From positions 20,406,439 through 20,470,438 of the forward strand of contig NC_091105.1 in assembly GCF_024713975.1 (NCBI RefSeq): 64,000 nt of DNA. Direction: 5' to 3'. Positions 1-10,252 of the stretch are shown piece by piece (within the stretch, counting starts at the first letter, position 1; each line of letters begins with the position of its first letter). Both the position numbers and the translations under genes were made by a program. The stretch is from Paralichthys olivaceus. Its lineage: Eukaryota > Chordata > Actinopteri > Pleuronectiformes > Paralichthyidae. The notes under the pieces were generated by a model that worked only from the letters and a program-made list of their open reading frames with translations, had not been told where the DNA came from and ran no database searches.

Positions 1-2120
1 GAAGATACAGGAGAATAACAGTTTTACATTTTATAAACAAAAAGGTACTAAGACAGAATTACAAAAACATCCCTGGGGGATGCAACTAAACTAAATCATA
101 AGGTGAGCTAAACAGAAAGACAAAAAGAAACCACACTCAAGACAGGACTAAGTTTGGACTCTGGGTTACCGCTGTCACAAATCAATCTATTTGCACAATA
201 CAGAACACAGGAGATAAATGTAATAGGTTGACTAAAATGGAATCCAATGCAGCCTACTTCACCCATACTCTGCCCAGCCCCTCCTTTCTCAGAGACCTTA
301 TCGTCTGATGTTGTCCCTCTCCCTGATCGACCTGCTGATCTGACTCCACATACCTGGAAAACCAACCAGACAACCAAACAGAGCAACATCACAAACATGT
401 ACACATCACAAAAATAAACACATACTTGCTGTAAAAGAATACAACACACAACCCCACAAAGGTTATTAACATAATCTGTTCCATAATCAAAATTCAAATA
501 ATAATCAACTGACCAAATGTTTGTATGGAGACAGGGCCTAGTGATGGGGGGGCGCGATTGCCACTTGGCATAATAGAGATGTTTAAATGGCAGCCTTCGA
601 GAAGAGGGAATGCTAACTTGTTGTAAGCATATTATGGTGTGATGCATTGACTTGCTTTTCGTCCATGGATTGAAAATGGGTCTAATTTAGCTTCTTTTTT
701 TTTAGATCATTTTCATATCGTGACCATTTTGCATGTCAGTGTCACTTTTACGTAAAAGCCATATTTACAATTTCTTAGGTCGGTCCAACAAAGAAACATC
801 TTTGTACTTGTTAACATTTCTGTAACACTTTGAATCTGGCACACTCCTCACTCAGATGTGATCAGATTGATGCAAAAGCTGCAGCAGCCCAAGATTGAAT
901 ACACAAAAGAAAAAGAAAAACGGAAATGGATTTATCCCCTTAATATCAGGGGACTCACTGAGGGGATGTTGCATACATCTTGTCACACATATTTAACACA
1001 CATGTACAGTGTAAGTACTTTTTTGGCTTGTAATGTCATATCATCTCTCTGTGTTGCCATGTTGCAAACATATGGCTCTGTTGGTAAATGCTGCTCATTG
1101 TCCTGTGAGAGCAGATGATGATTGAATACATGTCAACTGAAGTTCTCACCCTGAGGTCTGTGTGACCTCAAATAGCACCCAGCAGAGGCTGAGACGTCAG
1201 AGTGAGGAGGACTCGGGGGTGCTCCACGGGAGAGGAGAGAGAGGACAGAGAGAGATGAGAGGAGAAGGAGGAGGAGGAGTGTGGGTGGAAGCGGTAAAAT
1301 GTGGAAACAATATGAGGAAAGAAAGAAAGTATGACCGTGGGCATGGGAGACAGAAACAAGGCATGGGCATGCAAATGGAGGAAGTGTATGGAGAGAGTTA
1401 TCCTGAAAAACTTCACCATGGTAACAATACCACAACAAGATGGGTGGGGTACCCTCATCCCGACCCTCTTACCCCACTTTTTAACCATCCTGATTACTTC
1501 AGCATATTCTCTCTTTTTTTCTCCCTTCGAGTCTTGCTCAATTTCTGCTGTTGCAATCGTGTATACGTGTGTGTAATTGTGTATATATATGTGTGTGTGT
1601 GTGTGTGAGAAAGGCCTCCTCAGGGGAATACGGTTTGGATCTGCTTCTCCCTCATGGATGCAGCGTGAGGGTCTGCTGAGATTCAATAAGTTGTTGGAGA
1701 CTAAGAATGAGAGAACGCCAGAGAATAACTGTGGGTGGAATGAAGGATAATGGTTTGTGCATCACTAAGTCACCGTTCAGACCAGGTATCAACATCCACC
1801 CTGAGTGATCCAGTCACTAGTGGTCGATGCTACGATACAGATTTGACGGCTCCTGAATGCATCCTGAGATCGCGTCACTCATTTGGAGGCGGTCTGAGGT
1901 GCATGTGGCTTTTTGCTGTGTGGAAACAAATGCATCCTGGGTCATATATGAAGAACCACCTAAATCAAATGTATTTTTACTCCGCTTAGTGACATGTCTG
2001 TGTATTCAGTGTTACTATGTTGTCTTTGCCAAAAGCTGTTGTGCTGTTATATTCTGTATTTTACAACGATACAACTTTTTACATGTGCAGAAGACGAGCC
2101 ATCGTTCTAACAACCAAAAG
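1..2120. other. Left flank, no gene recognised
   Basis: I see no convincing exon here. The segment holds a purine-rich stretch (about 1195-1330), a short TG/TA microsatellite (about 1560-1608) and a repeat-like block from 1772. The longer open frames (for example minus 108-647 and minus 1168-1686) have low-complexity composition and no recognisable domain. Position 2120/2121 is the left edge of the tandemly duplicated unit that follows. Confidence 0.5.
1772..1985. repeat. Degenerate MITE-like repeat fragment
   Basis: The block begins with an ACCGTTCAGACC-type end and contains the run of 'CCTGAGTGATCC' and 'GGCGGTCTGAGGTGCATGTGG' style words that I associate with a short DNA-transposon relic frequent in percomorph fishes. 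No clear matching right terminus is visible, so it is probably truncated. The assignment is from memory of the consensus and needs a repeat-library comparison. Confidence 0.4.
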
Positions 2121-2251
2121 CTTCTGTTTACAGCTGCATGCATAGTGAATGTGAGCGGTCATGTGACGTGTGTTTTCAGGAGTGTTGGTAAAGAGCATTT
2201 CACATGACCGCCCACTCAGGCCTGAATGTTTAGTTGACTTTGTGTAATGAG

Positions 2252-2257
2252 TTTATT
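2252..2257 (-). terminator. Poly(A) signal of HIPK-like kinase copy A
   Basis: TTTATT on the plus strand reads AATAAA on the minus strand, about 127 nt past the stop codon of copy A. It lies in an AT-rich tail and is conserved at the same place in copy B. It is the first canonical hexamer after the stop. Confidence 0.55.
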
Positions 2258-2383
2258 TAGGAAAAATATTACACAGTATAACAATTTTAAAATAATATCA
2301 ATAAAACATTAAAAATATTGAAAAGTAGTAAAACATATATTACAATATAAAAACACCAATAAAAAAAGAAAGAAAGATAGCAT

Positions 2384-5300
2384 TCAGTCCTCCACTTTTG
2401 GACGGCAGCAGCTCGTGAGGCTTGAGAAGAATTTACCAATTCTTCTCAGCAGCTTTCTCATGCCGCCTGTGGAGGCTGTGGCGGCAGCGGTGGCGTCTAC
2501 AGCCTCGTCCGAACTCCAGGAGACTTCAACGGTTTCATTGAAAAGTGACGACCAGGTGGTGTCTGTGGAGACGATAGTCAGGTCACAAGACCAGGAGGCT
2601 TCATTGCTGTCATCGTCTCCAATTGACGACACGGACAGTGTGTCCATGGAGCCAGCGTAACCACAGTCTGAGGTTACACTGTGGACAACGTCTGAGGTTG
2701 CACTGTGGACAACGTCTGAGGTTGCACTGTGGACAACGTCTGAGGTTGCACTGTGGACAACGTCTGAGGTTGCACTGTGGACACCGTCCTCAGTTGGGCA
2801 GACCCTCATTAATATTTGGGAGGTGGTCAGACTGGATGAGGACGACAATCAATTAGTTAATCAGTCAGTGTCAATTAATTAAATCATCAGTCCATCGTAC
2901 CTGATGTGTTTTTTAGTTCCAGTGTGAAACAACATGTGGTCACTTACTAGTCTCTGCTGTCGACGTCCTCTCTCAGGTGGCTCATGGAGATAAAAGGCTT
3001 CTGCAGAGCTTGACAAGGAGAGATCCTCTCATCCCCGTCAAGGTGCAGCAACCCTTCTAAAAGAGACGCAAACTCCACGCGGTCGTCCATCTCCGCGGCC
3101 TCCAATTTTGGATGGATCTGGATTTGAAAACAGGTTTCAGGTCAGATGATCCAGCTCCCAATTGACAGATAAATAACTGGTACAGACCCAGTCTTTACTA
3201 GTTCAACACAAGAGTACTCACATGAATCAGGCCGCTCAGAGAACTTGGCAGCTCGATAAAGCTTCTCTGCTGCTCTGTCTCCACCTTGTTTGCAGCTTTG
3301 TATTCTTCTGCGGTCTGAAGGAACAAAAAGAAAGAAAGATGAGAAACGGGCAGTACGATTTAAATGCTCCAATAAAATTCTCAAACAAAATAGAACATGG
3401 TCACTCTACCATCAGTCTCCACGATGAAGCAGCTTCACCCTCCTCTTCAGTGAAGAACCGCTGGCTGTACTTGCCAGCACGGAGCAGGTGGTCCTGTGGC
3501 TGGCCCAGCACTGCAACCATGCAGCTCATCTGCAGACAGAATGCACATTATGACATTCCCATCCACTTACATTCTCAATGAATATGAAAAAATGAATAAA
3601 AATCCATTTGGTTAGACGATATATACCATTTGATATTCGCAGTGTATGGGGAAGAGGTTTTGAGCCAGGTAAAGGAACGCCAGTACGCACCCGACCCCCC
3701 ACACATCGACGGCCTCAGTGAATGGAAGGCCAAGTGAGATTTCTGGAGCCCTGAGAAGGAAAAACATGAGCCAAAGATGAAAAAATCTGTTAAAACATTT
3801 CAGGGGAGAAAAAATAATGTGGCTAAACATATACTGTGCACGACGAACTCACCTGTACCCATACGGCTGGACGTCCATCCCCACCTCGACATCGGACACC
3901 ATCATGGCGCAGCCAAAGTCAATCAGCTTTATCTTTAGTGGCTGATCCTGCATGTTCACGAACATAACGTTGTCCGGTTTGATGTCCGTGTGCAGGACGC
4001 CAAGACCCTTCAGGAAATCCAAAGCCACAAAGAGCTGCAGGAACAAAAAGCAGGTGAAACATTTTGAAACTTGGTTGTTAGATTTATGTTTTGGGGATCG
4101 CTCTAACAAAAGAGTGTTGGTCATGAATCACTGATCGTGGCTACATACCTGCATTGCAACTGGACGTATCACACATAGAGGAAGGGGCTCCCACTCTCGC
4201 TGCTCTAGCAGGTCATGGAGACTTCTGTCCAGCCTCTCAAACACCAAACACATATGATCCATGTGCTGAAACTCTTCATAGAAGCGCACCATGTGGGTGC
4301 AATCTGCATCCAGGCCACTGATGAGGTTCAATATGGCGACCTGGAGAGAAAAGAGGAAGCGTAATAAGACAAGACTAACAACAGTTCGTGATCAGCTGTT
4401 GTCTGATGGAGCAGATAACACTTGAGCACAGGAATATAAACAAAGACTTCAGTCTCATACCTCTTGCTCAGTGTCCTGGTCGAACTCCGTGTCCTTCAGG
4501 ATTTTCACAGCCACCTTCTCGTTGGTCCTGAGGTTTACTGACAGAGCGATTTTGCCGAAGCTGCCTTCCCCTATAAAATCCAGGACCGAATAAGAGGATG
4601 AGCTGCTGTGAAGCACCTCGCCGGCTTGAATCTCAGGTGCTGTCAGTGCAACTGTGGAGAGAGAGATGGTGGAGACAACATATGAGACGTGGGTGTTTTC
4701 AGGGTGAGAGATTCATTCAGTCAACGCAATACGAACAAACGCACAACTGAACCTGGAGTCACATGTCTTTGTATTTCTGTGGCTGTCATTTTGAAGACTA
4801 AAAATATGCCCAACATTGTGTTGATTTCCTGATGACTTAAATTATTAATGTTTTCAGTGAACAGATCAGACAAGATGATGTTGATGCTGTGATAAAACAA
4901 CAAAAACATAATTGCCCTCAATACCAAATAATGAGTTGTTCTTTCTTGGACATATAGTTAGTGCAGAGGGGGAACACATCTTTGCTGTTGTGTGTTACTG
5001 TACATTTAAAGGGATAGTTCACCCAAAAACGAAAATTCACTCAGTATCTACCCAAAACTATGCAGATGGAGGGGCGGGTGGAGTGTTTGACAAAACACTT
5101 TAGTAGTTTCAGGGGTAAACAGTGAGGCAAGCCAAATCAAAACAGTTGAACTAACTGGTGATCAATTTTTCAAATGTAAACAAACAACAGAAAAAAACTG
5201 TACATGCCTCCATACTGCTCCTGTGGAGTGTCTGTATCTGTCATATGTGTGTCTGTTTTTAAGCGTTCATATGTGTGTGACACTCAACATGGTGTCATTT

Positions 5301-5618
5301 ACACTGGTTTTTAGCCTTAAAGTCAGCTACAAGAAGTAGCTATACTAGCAGAAGTAGGGATGTTAGCATTAGAAGCAATGCCAGCAGAAGTAGCACTGCT
5401 AACAGATTAAGCTAGCCTCTAAAGTCCTCTTCTTCGCATGCACACACCGAAAACACTGCACACAAGCTCTTTACCAAGCTCTCACAGTGTGACACGGGTT
5501 GCAGGTAAAAAATTACCACTTGTGCTAGCATTACTACTTATGCTTGCATAGCTACTTGTGTTTTCTGAGTCTCACCTGAGGCAGCAGATGAAGCTTCAGA
5601 ACTTTCACAGGATGACAT
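2384..5618 (-). CDS. HIPK-like serine/threonine protein kinase, copy A (9 exons, 520 aa)
   Basis: Coding exons, in gene order, are 5576-5618, 4461-4651, 4149-4340, 3853-4034, 3627-3750, 3410-3529, 3222-3314, 2948-3117 and 2384-2831. All introns are GT-AG, the phases join, and the sum is 1563 nt. The kinase domain spans residues 35 to 365. It has glycine loop GEGSFG (42-47), VAVK lysine K64, helix-C glutamate E78, catalytic loop HTDIKPDN (D159), DFG (D181), APE (204-206) and DVWGVGC. Words such as LVFERLDRSLHDLL, IRPVAMQ and APEISLGLPFTEA place it in the HIPK branch of the CMGC kinases. It should transfer phosphate from ATP to Ser/Thr, but its substrate is unknown. Compared with classical HIPKs it lacks the long homeodomain-binding region. 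The tail has five VVHSATSD-type repeats (388-427) and a basic, Cys-ended segment (496-514). Teleosts carry many short HIPK-like paralogues, and this looks like one of them. Confidence 0.9.
2666..2785 (-). repeat. Coding minisatellite, 5 x 24 bp, in exon 9 of copy A
   Basis: Five tandem 24-bp units encode GVHSATSD, three VVHSATSD and VVHSVTSD (residues 388-427). The period is a multiple of three, so unit gain or loss keeps the frame. Copy B has six units. The repeats supply a series of Ser/Thr residues followed by Asp, in a tail otherwise rich in Ser, Thr, Asp and Glu. Confidence 0.95.
5005..5230 (+). mobile_element. Truncated MITE-like element in intron 1 of copy A
   Basis: It begins TTTAAAGGGATAGTTCACCC and continues through AAAATTCACTCAGTATCTACCCA, a GGAGGGGCGGGTGGAGTGTTTG block and TTTCAGGGGTAAACAG to a CCATACTGCTCCTGTGGAGTG block. 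I recognise this order as a nonautonomous DNA element abundant in fish genomes. The right part is missing and replaced by TG-rich sequence. Fragments of its GATCAATTTTTCAAA...CTGCTCCTGTGG part recur beside every TG array in this locus. Confidence 0.7.
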
Positions 5619-5749
5619 GATGTCTGGTCAACTGTATTAGATCAGTAATGTGGCGGAGAAGACTGAGAATCGATCTGAGATTGTGAATCTTATGATACGA
5701 TCTTGTGTTTGCCTGTCTCTCTGAATGCAAATGGTGGAATGAACACGCT

Positions 5750-5832
5750 GAACACTGGACATTAAAGCTCTGAACACTGGACATTAAAGCTCTGCTTTGA
5801 TGTACAGTGTAGAGCTTTAATGTCCAGTGTTC
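5750..5832. repeat. Hairpin-forming repeat upstream of exon 1, copy A
   Basis: Two direct 22-nt copies of GAACACTGGACATTAAAGCTCT (5750-5771 and 5772-5793) are followed, after 17 nt, by a perfect inverted copy (5811-5832). Either direct copy can pair with the inverted one. The structure lies about 130-215 nt upstream of the ATG of copy A, so it is in the promoter or 5' leader. Confidence 0.95.
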
Positions 5833-5993
5833 CTTTGAAGTCAAATAAAAACACAAACCACCAACATATTTGAAATGAATCAAATTGTTATCATTGCATA
5901 GTGTGTGTTTGTGTGTGCGATCAATTTTTCAAACGTAAACAGACAACATAAAAAACAGTACATGCCTCCATACTGCTCCTGTGGAGTGTCTGT

Positions 5994-6370
5994 CGTGTGT
6001 GTGTGTTTGTAAGTGTTCATATGGGTGTGTGTTTGTATGTGTGTGATTTTGTAAGTGTTCATATGTGTGTGTGTGTTTGTAAGTGTTCATATGTGTGAGT
6101 GTTTGTAAGTATTCATATGTGTGTTTGTAGGCATGTATACGCATGTGTGTGTGTGTGTTTGTAAGTTTGATACGTGTGAGTGTGTGTGTTTGTAAGTGTT
6201 CATATGCGTGTGTGTTTGTAAGTGTTCATATGTGTGTGTGTTTGTAAGTGTGTATATGTGTGTGTGTTTGTAAGTGTTCATATGTGTGTGTGTTTGTAAG
6301 TGTGTATACGTGTGTGTGTGTGTGTTTGTAAGTGTTCATGTGTGTGTGTTTGTAAGTGTGTGTGTGTGTG
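5994..6370. repeat. TG-rich minisatellite between kinase copies A and B
   Basis: Roughly 24-28-bp units of the type TGTGTGTGTTTGTAAGTGTTCATA are repeated with variation. The array is preceded by a fragment of the intron-1 transposon (about 5919-5993) and ends at the exact left boundary of unit B. Open frames across it (MNTYKHTH repeats) reflect composition only. Confidence 0.9.
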
Positions 6371-6503
6371 AGCTTCTGTTTACAGCTGCATGCATAGTGA
6401 ATGTGATCGGTCTTGTGACGTGTGTTTTCAGGAGTGTTGGTAAAGAGCTTTTCACATGACCGCCCACTCAGGCCTGAATGTTTAGTTGACTTTGTGTAAT
6501 GAG

Positions 6504-6509
6504 TTTATT
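6504..6509 (-). terminator. Poly(A) signal of HIPK-like kinase copy B
   Basis: TTTATT on the plus strand (AATAAA on the minus strand), about 127 nt beyond the stop codon of copy B. It is the exact counterpart of the signal in copy A. Confidence 0.55.
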
Positions 6510-6635
6510 TAGGAAAAATATTACACAGTATAACAATTTTAAAATAATATCAATAAAACATTAAAAATATTGAAAAGTAGTAAAACATATATTACAATAT
6601 AAAAACACCAATAAAAAAAGAAAGAAAGATAGCAT

Positions 6636-9600
6636 TCAGTCCTCCACTTTTGGACGGCAGCAGCTCGTGAGGCTTGAGAAGAATTTACCAATTCTTCTCA
6701 GCAGCTTTCTCATGCCGCCTGTGGAGGCTGTGGCGGCAGCGGTGGCGTCTACAGCCTCGTCCGAACTCCAGGAGACCTCAACGGTTTCATTGAAAAGTGA
6801 CGACCAGGTGGTGTCTGTGGAGACGATAGTCAAGTCACAAGACCAGGAGGCTTCATTGCTGTCGTCGTCTCCAATTGACGACATGGACAGTGTGTCCATG
6901 GAGCCAGCGTAACCACAGTCTGAGGTTACACTGTGGACAACGTCTGAGGTTGCACTGTGGACAACGTCTGAGGTTGCACTGTGGACACCGTCTGAGGTTG
7001 CACTGTGGACAACGTCTGAGGTTGCACTGTGGACAACGTCTGAGGTTGCACTGTGGACACCGTCCTCAGTTGGGCAGACCCTCATTAATATTTGGGAGGT
7101 GGTCAGACTGGATGAGGACGACAATCAATTAGTTAATCAGTCAGTGTCAATTAATTAAATCATCAGTCCATCGTACCTGATGTGTTTTTTAGTTCCAGTG
7201 TGAAACGACATGTGGTCACTTACTAGTCTCTGCTGTCGACGTCCTCTCTCAGGTGGCTCATGGAGATAAAAGGCTTCTGCAGAGCTTGACAAGGAGAGAT
7301 CCTCTCATCCCCGTCAAGGTGCAGCAACCCTTCTAAAAGGGACGCAAACTCCACGCGGTCGTCCATCTCCGCGGCCTCCAATTTTGGATGGATCTGGATT
7401 TGAAAACAGGTTTCAGGTCAGATGATCCAGCTCCCAATTGACAGATAAATAACTGGTACAGACCCAGTCTTTACTAGTTCAACACAAGAGTACTCACATG
7501 AATCAGGCCGCTCAGAGAACTTGGCAGCTCGATAAAGCTTCTCTGCTGCTCTGTCTCCACCTTGTTTGCAGCTTTGTATTCTTCTGCGGTCTGAAGGAAC
7601 AAAAAGAAAGAAAGATGAGAAACGGGCAGTACGATTTAAATGCTCCAATAAAATTCTCAAACAAAGTAGAACATGGTCACTCTACCATCAGTCTCCACGA
7701 TGAAGCAGCTTCACCCTCCTCTTCAGTGAAGAACCGCTGGCTGTACTTGCCAGCACGGAGCAGGTGGTCCTGCGGCTGGCCCAGCACTGCAACCATGCAG
7801 CTCATCTGCAGACAGAATGCACATTATGACAATCACATCCACTTACATTCTCAATGAATATGAAAAAATAAATAAAAATCCATTTGGTTAGACGATATAT
7901 ACCATTTGATATTCGCAGTGTATGGGGAAGAGGTTTTGAGCCAGGTAAAGGAACGCCAGTACGCACCCGACCCCCCACACATCGACGGCCTCAGTGAATG
8001 GAAGGCCAAGTGAGATTTCTGGAGCCCTGAGAAGGAAAAACATGAGCCAAAGATGAAAAAATCTGTTAAAACATTTCAGGGGAGAAAAAATAATGTGGCT
8101 AAACATATACTGTGCACGACGAACTCACCTGTACCCATACGGCTGGACGTCCATCCCCACCTCGACATCGGACACCATCATGGCGCAGCCAAAGTCAATC
8201 AGCTTTATCTTTAGTGGCTGATCCTGCATGTTCACGAACATAACGTTGTCCGGTTTGATGTCCGTGTGCAGGACACCAAGACCCTTCAGGAAATCCAAAG
8301 CCACAAAGAGCTGCAGGAACAAAAAGCAGGTGAAACATTTTGAATCTTGGTTGTTAGATTTATGTTTTGGGGATCGCTCTAACAAAAGAGTGTTGGTCAT
8401 GATGCACTGATCGTGGCTACATACCTGCATTGCAACTGGACGTATCACACATAGAGGAAGGGGCTCCCACTCTCGCTGCTCTAGCAGGTCATGGAGACTT
8501 CTGTCCAGCCTCTCAAACACCAAACACATATGATCCATGTGCTGAAACTCTTCATAGAAGCGCACCATGTGGGTGCAATCTGCATCCAGGCCACTGATGA
8601 GGTTCAATATGGCGACCTGGAGAGAAAAGAGGAAGCGTAATAAGACAAGACTATCAACAGTTTGTGATCAGCTGTTGTCGGATGGAGCAGATAACACTTG
8701 AGCACAGGAATATAAACAAAGACTTCAGTCTCATACCTCTTGCTCAGTGTCCTGGTCGAACTCCGTGTCCTTCAGGATTTTCACAGCCACCTTCTCGTTG
8801 GTCCTGAGGTTTACTGACAGAGCGATTTTGCCGAAGTTGCCTTCCCCTATAAAATCCAGGACCGAATAAGAGGATGAGCTGCTGTGAAGCACCTCGCCGG
8901 CCTGAATCTCAGGTGCTGTCAGTGCAACTGTGGAGAGAGAGATGGTGGAGACAACATATGAGACGTGGGTGTTTTCAGGGTGAGAGATTCATTCAGTCAA
9001 CGCAATACGAACAAACGCACAACTGAACCTGGAGTCACATGTCTTTGTATTTCTGTGGCTGTCATTTTGAAGACTAAAAATATGCCCAACATTGTGTTGA
9101 TTTCCTGATGACTTAAATTATTAATGTTTTCAGTGAACAGATCAGACAAGATGATGTTGATGCTGTGATAAAACAACCAAAACATAATTGCCCTCAATAC
9201 CAAATAATGAGTTGTTCTTTCTTGGACATAAAGTAAGTGCAGAGGGGGAACACATCTTTGCTGTTGTGTGTTACTGTACATTTAAAGGGATAGTTCACCC
9301 AAAAACGAAAATTCACTCAGTATCTACCCAAAATTATGCAGATGGAGGGGCGGGTAGAGTGTTTGACAAAACACTTAAGTAGTTTCAGGGGTAAACAGTG
9401 AGGCAAGCCAAATCAAAACAGTTGAACTAACTGGTGATCAATTTTTCAAATGTAAACAAACAACAGAAAAAAACAGTACTGCTCCTGTGGAGTGTCTGTA
9501 TCTGTCAGATGTGTGTGTGTTTGTAGGTGTTCATATGTGTGTGACACTCAACATGGTGTCATTTACACTGGTTTTTAGCCTTAAAGTCAGCTACCAGAAG

Positions 9601-9878
9601 TAGCTATACTAGCAGAAGTAGGGATGTTAGCATTAGAAGCAATGCTAGCAGAAGTAGCACTGCTAACAGATTAAGCTAGCCTCTAAAGTCCTCTTCGCAT
9701 GTACACACCGAAAACACTGCACACAAGCTCTTAACCAAACTCTCACAGTGTAACACGGGTTGCAGGTAAAAATTACCACTTGTGCTAGCATTACTACTTA
9801 TGCTTGCATAGCTACTTGTGTTTTCTGAGTCTAACCTGAGGCAGCAGATGAATCTTCAGAACTTTCACAGGATGACAT
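6636..9878 (-). CDS. HIPK-like serine/threonine protein kinase, copy B (9 exons, 528 aa)
   Basis: Coding exons, in gene order, are 9836-9878, 8737-8927, 8425-8616, 8129-8310, 7903-8026, 7686-7805, 7498-7590, 7224-7393 and 6636-7107. The frame stays open throughout, and the kinase motifs are as in copy A. Protein changes I found relative to copy A are: Ala9 to Asp; Ser45 to Asn in the glycine loop (GEGNFG); one extra eight-residue repeat (six units, residues 388-435); and a Val to Met just after the repeats. Other exon differences seen are silent, which argues that both copies are under constraint. The exon-1 donor is GTTAGA, weaker than the GTGAGA of copy A. Intron 3 (8311-8424) is 114 nt long and stop-free in frame, so retention would insert 38 residues. 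Substrate and site of action are unknown. Confidence 0.9.
6918..7061 (-). repeat. Coding minisatellite, 6 x 24 bp, in exon 9 of copy B
   Basis: Six 24-bp units encode VHSATSD-type octapeptides. One internal unit has GVHSATSD instead of VVHSATSD, which suggests internal duplication of the edge unit or conversion. It is one unit longer than in copy A. Confidence 0.95.
9281..9500 (+). mobile_element. Truncated MITE-like element in intron 1 of copy B
   Basis: This is the counterpart of the element in copy A. It starts TTTAAAGGGATAGTTCACCC at the same intronic place, with small differences including loss of the CATGCCTCCATA word. It was therefore present before the duplication. Confidence 0.7.
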
Positions 9879-10009
9879 GATGTCTGGTCAACTGTATTAG
9901 ATCAGTAATGTGGTGGAGAAGACTGAGAATCGATCTGAGATTGTGAATCTTAGGATACGATCTTGTGTGTGCCTGTCTCTCTGAATGCAAATGGTGGACT
10001 GAACACTCT

Positions 10010-10092
10010 GAACACTGGACATTAAAGCTCTGAACACTGGACATTAAAGCTCTGCATTGATGTACAGTGTAGAGCTTTAATGTCCAGTGTTC
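10010..10092. repeat. Hairpin-forming repeat upstream of exon 1, copy B
   Basis: Direct 22-nt arms at 10010-10031 and 10032-10053 and a perfect inverted arm at 10071-10092, with a 17-nt loop. The layout is the same as upstream of copy A. Confidence 0.95.
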
Positions 10093-10252
10093 CTTTGAAG
10101 TCAAATAAAAACACAAACCACCAAAATATTTGAAATGCATCAAATTGTTAACATTGCATAGTGTGTGTTTGTGTGTGCGATCAATTTTTCAAACGTAAAC
10201 AAACAACAGAAAAAACATTACATGCCTCAATACTGCTCCTGTGGCGTGTCTG

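Larger units (their letters stand above)
2121..6370. repeat. Tandem duplication, unit A
   Basis: This segment is repeated almost base for base starting at 6371. The shared sequence begins abruptly at 2121 and 6371 (both CTTCTGTTTACAGCTGCATG). The offset is about 4.25 kb at the 3' end of the kinase gene. It becomes 4276 across exons 1-8 copy for copy, because copy B has one extra 24-bp coding repeat. Unit A carries one complete kinase gene and ends in a TG minisatellite that runs directly into unit B. The few differences, most of them silent or intronic, imply a recent duplication or ongoing gene conversion. Confidence 0.9.

Noticed and set aside
2623-2856. Plus-strand frame of repeated LRLHCGQR octapeptides (also 6875-7132)
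   Set aside because: It is the antisense shadow of the coding minisatellite in exon 9 of the minus-strand kinases; no start context or gene structure.
2948-2953. TAG stop immediately after RDVDSRD-like exon 8 end, implying a shorter kinase without the tail
   Set aside because: The same bases form a strong donor (TA then GTAAGTG), and exon 9 joins in phase to keep a 148-residue open tail present in both copies. A read-through transcript ending at the TAG remains possible as a minor isoform.
5605-5883. Minus frame of 92 aa starting MIHFKYVGG (and 9865-10143)
   Set aside because: It reads across the hairpin and the kinase exon 1 in a different frame; the real exon 1 with its GT donor explains the region better.
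5880-6281. Frames rich in MNTYKHTH repeats on the minus strand, and CVCVCKC frames on the plus strand, here and at 10161-10432 and 11260-11784
   Set aside because: They are translations of TG-rich minisatellites; low-complexity composition, not proteins.
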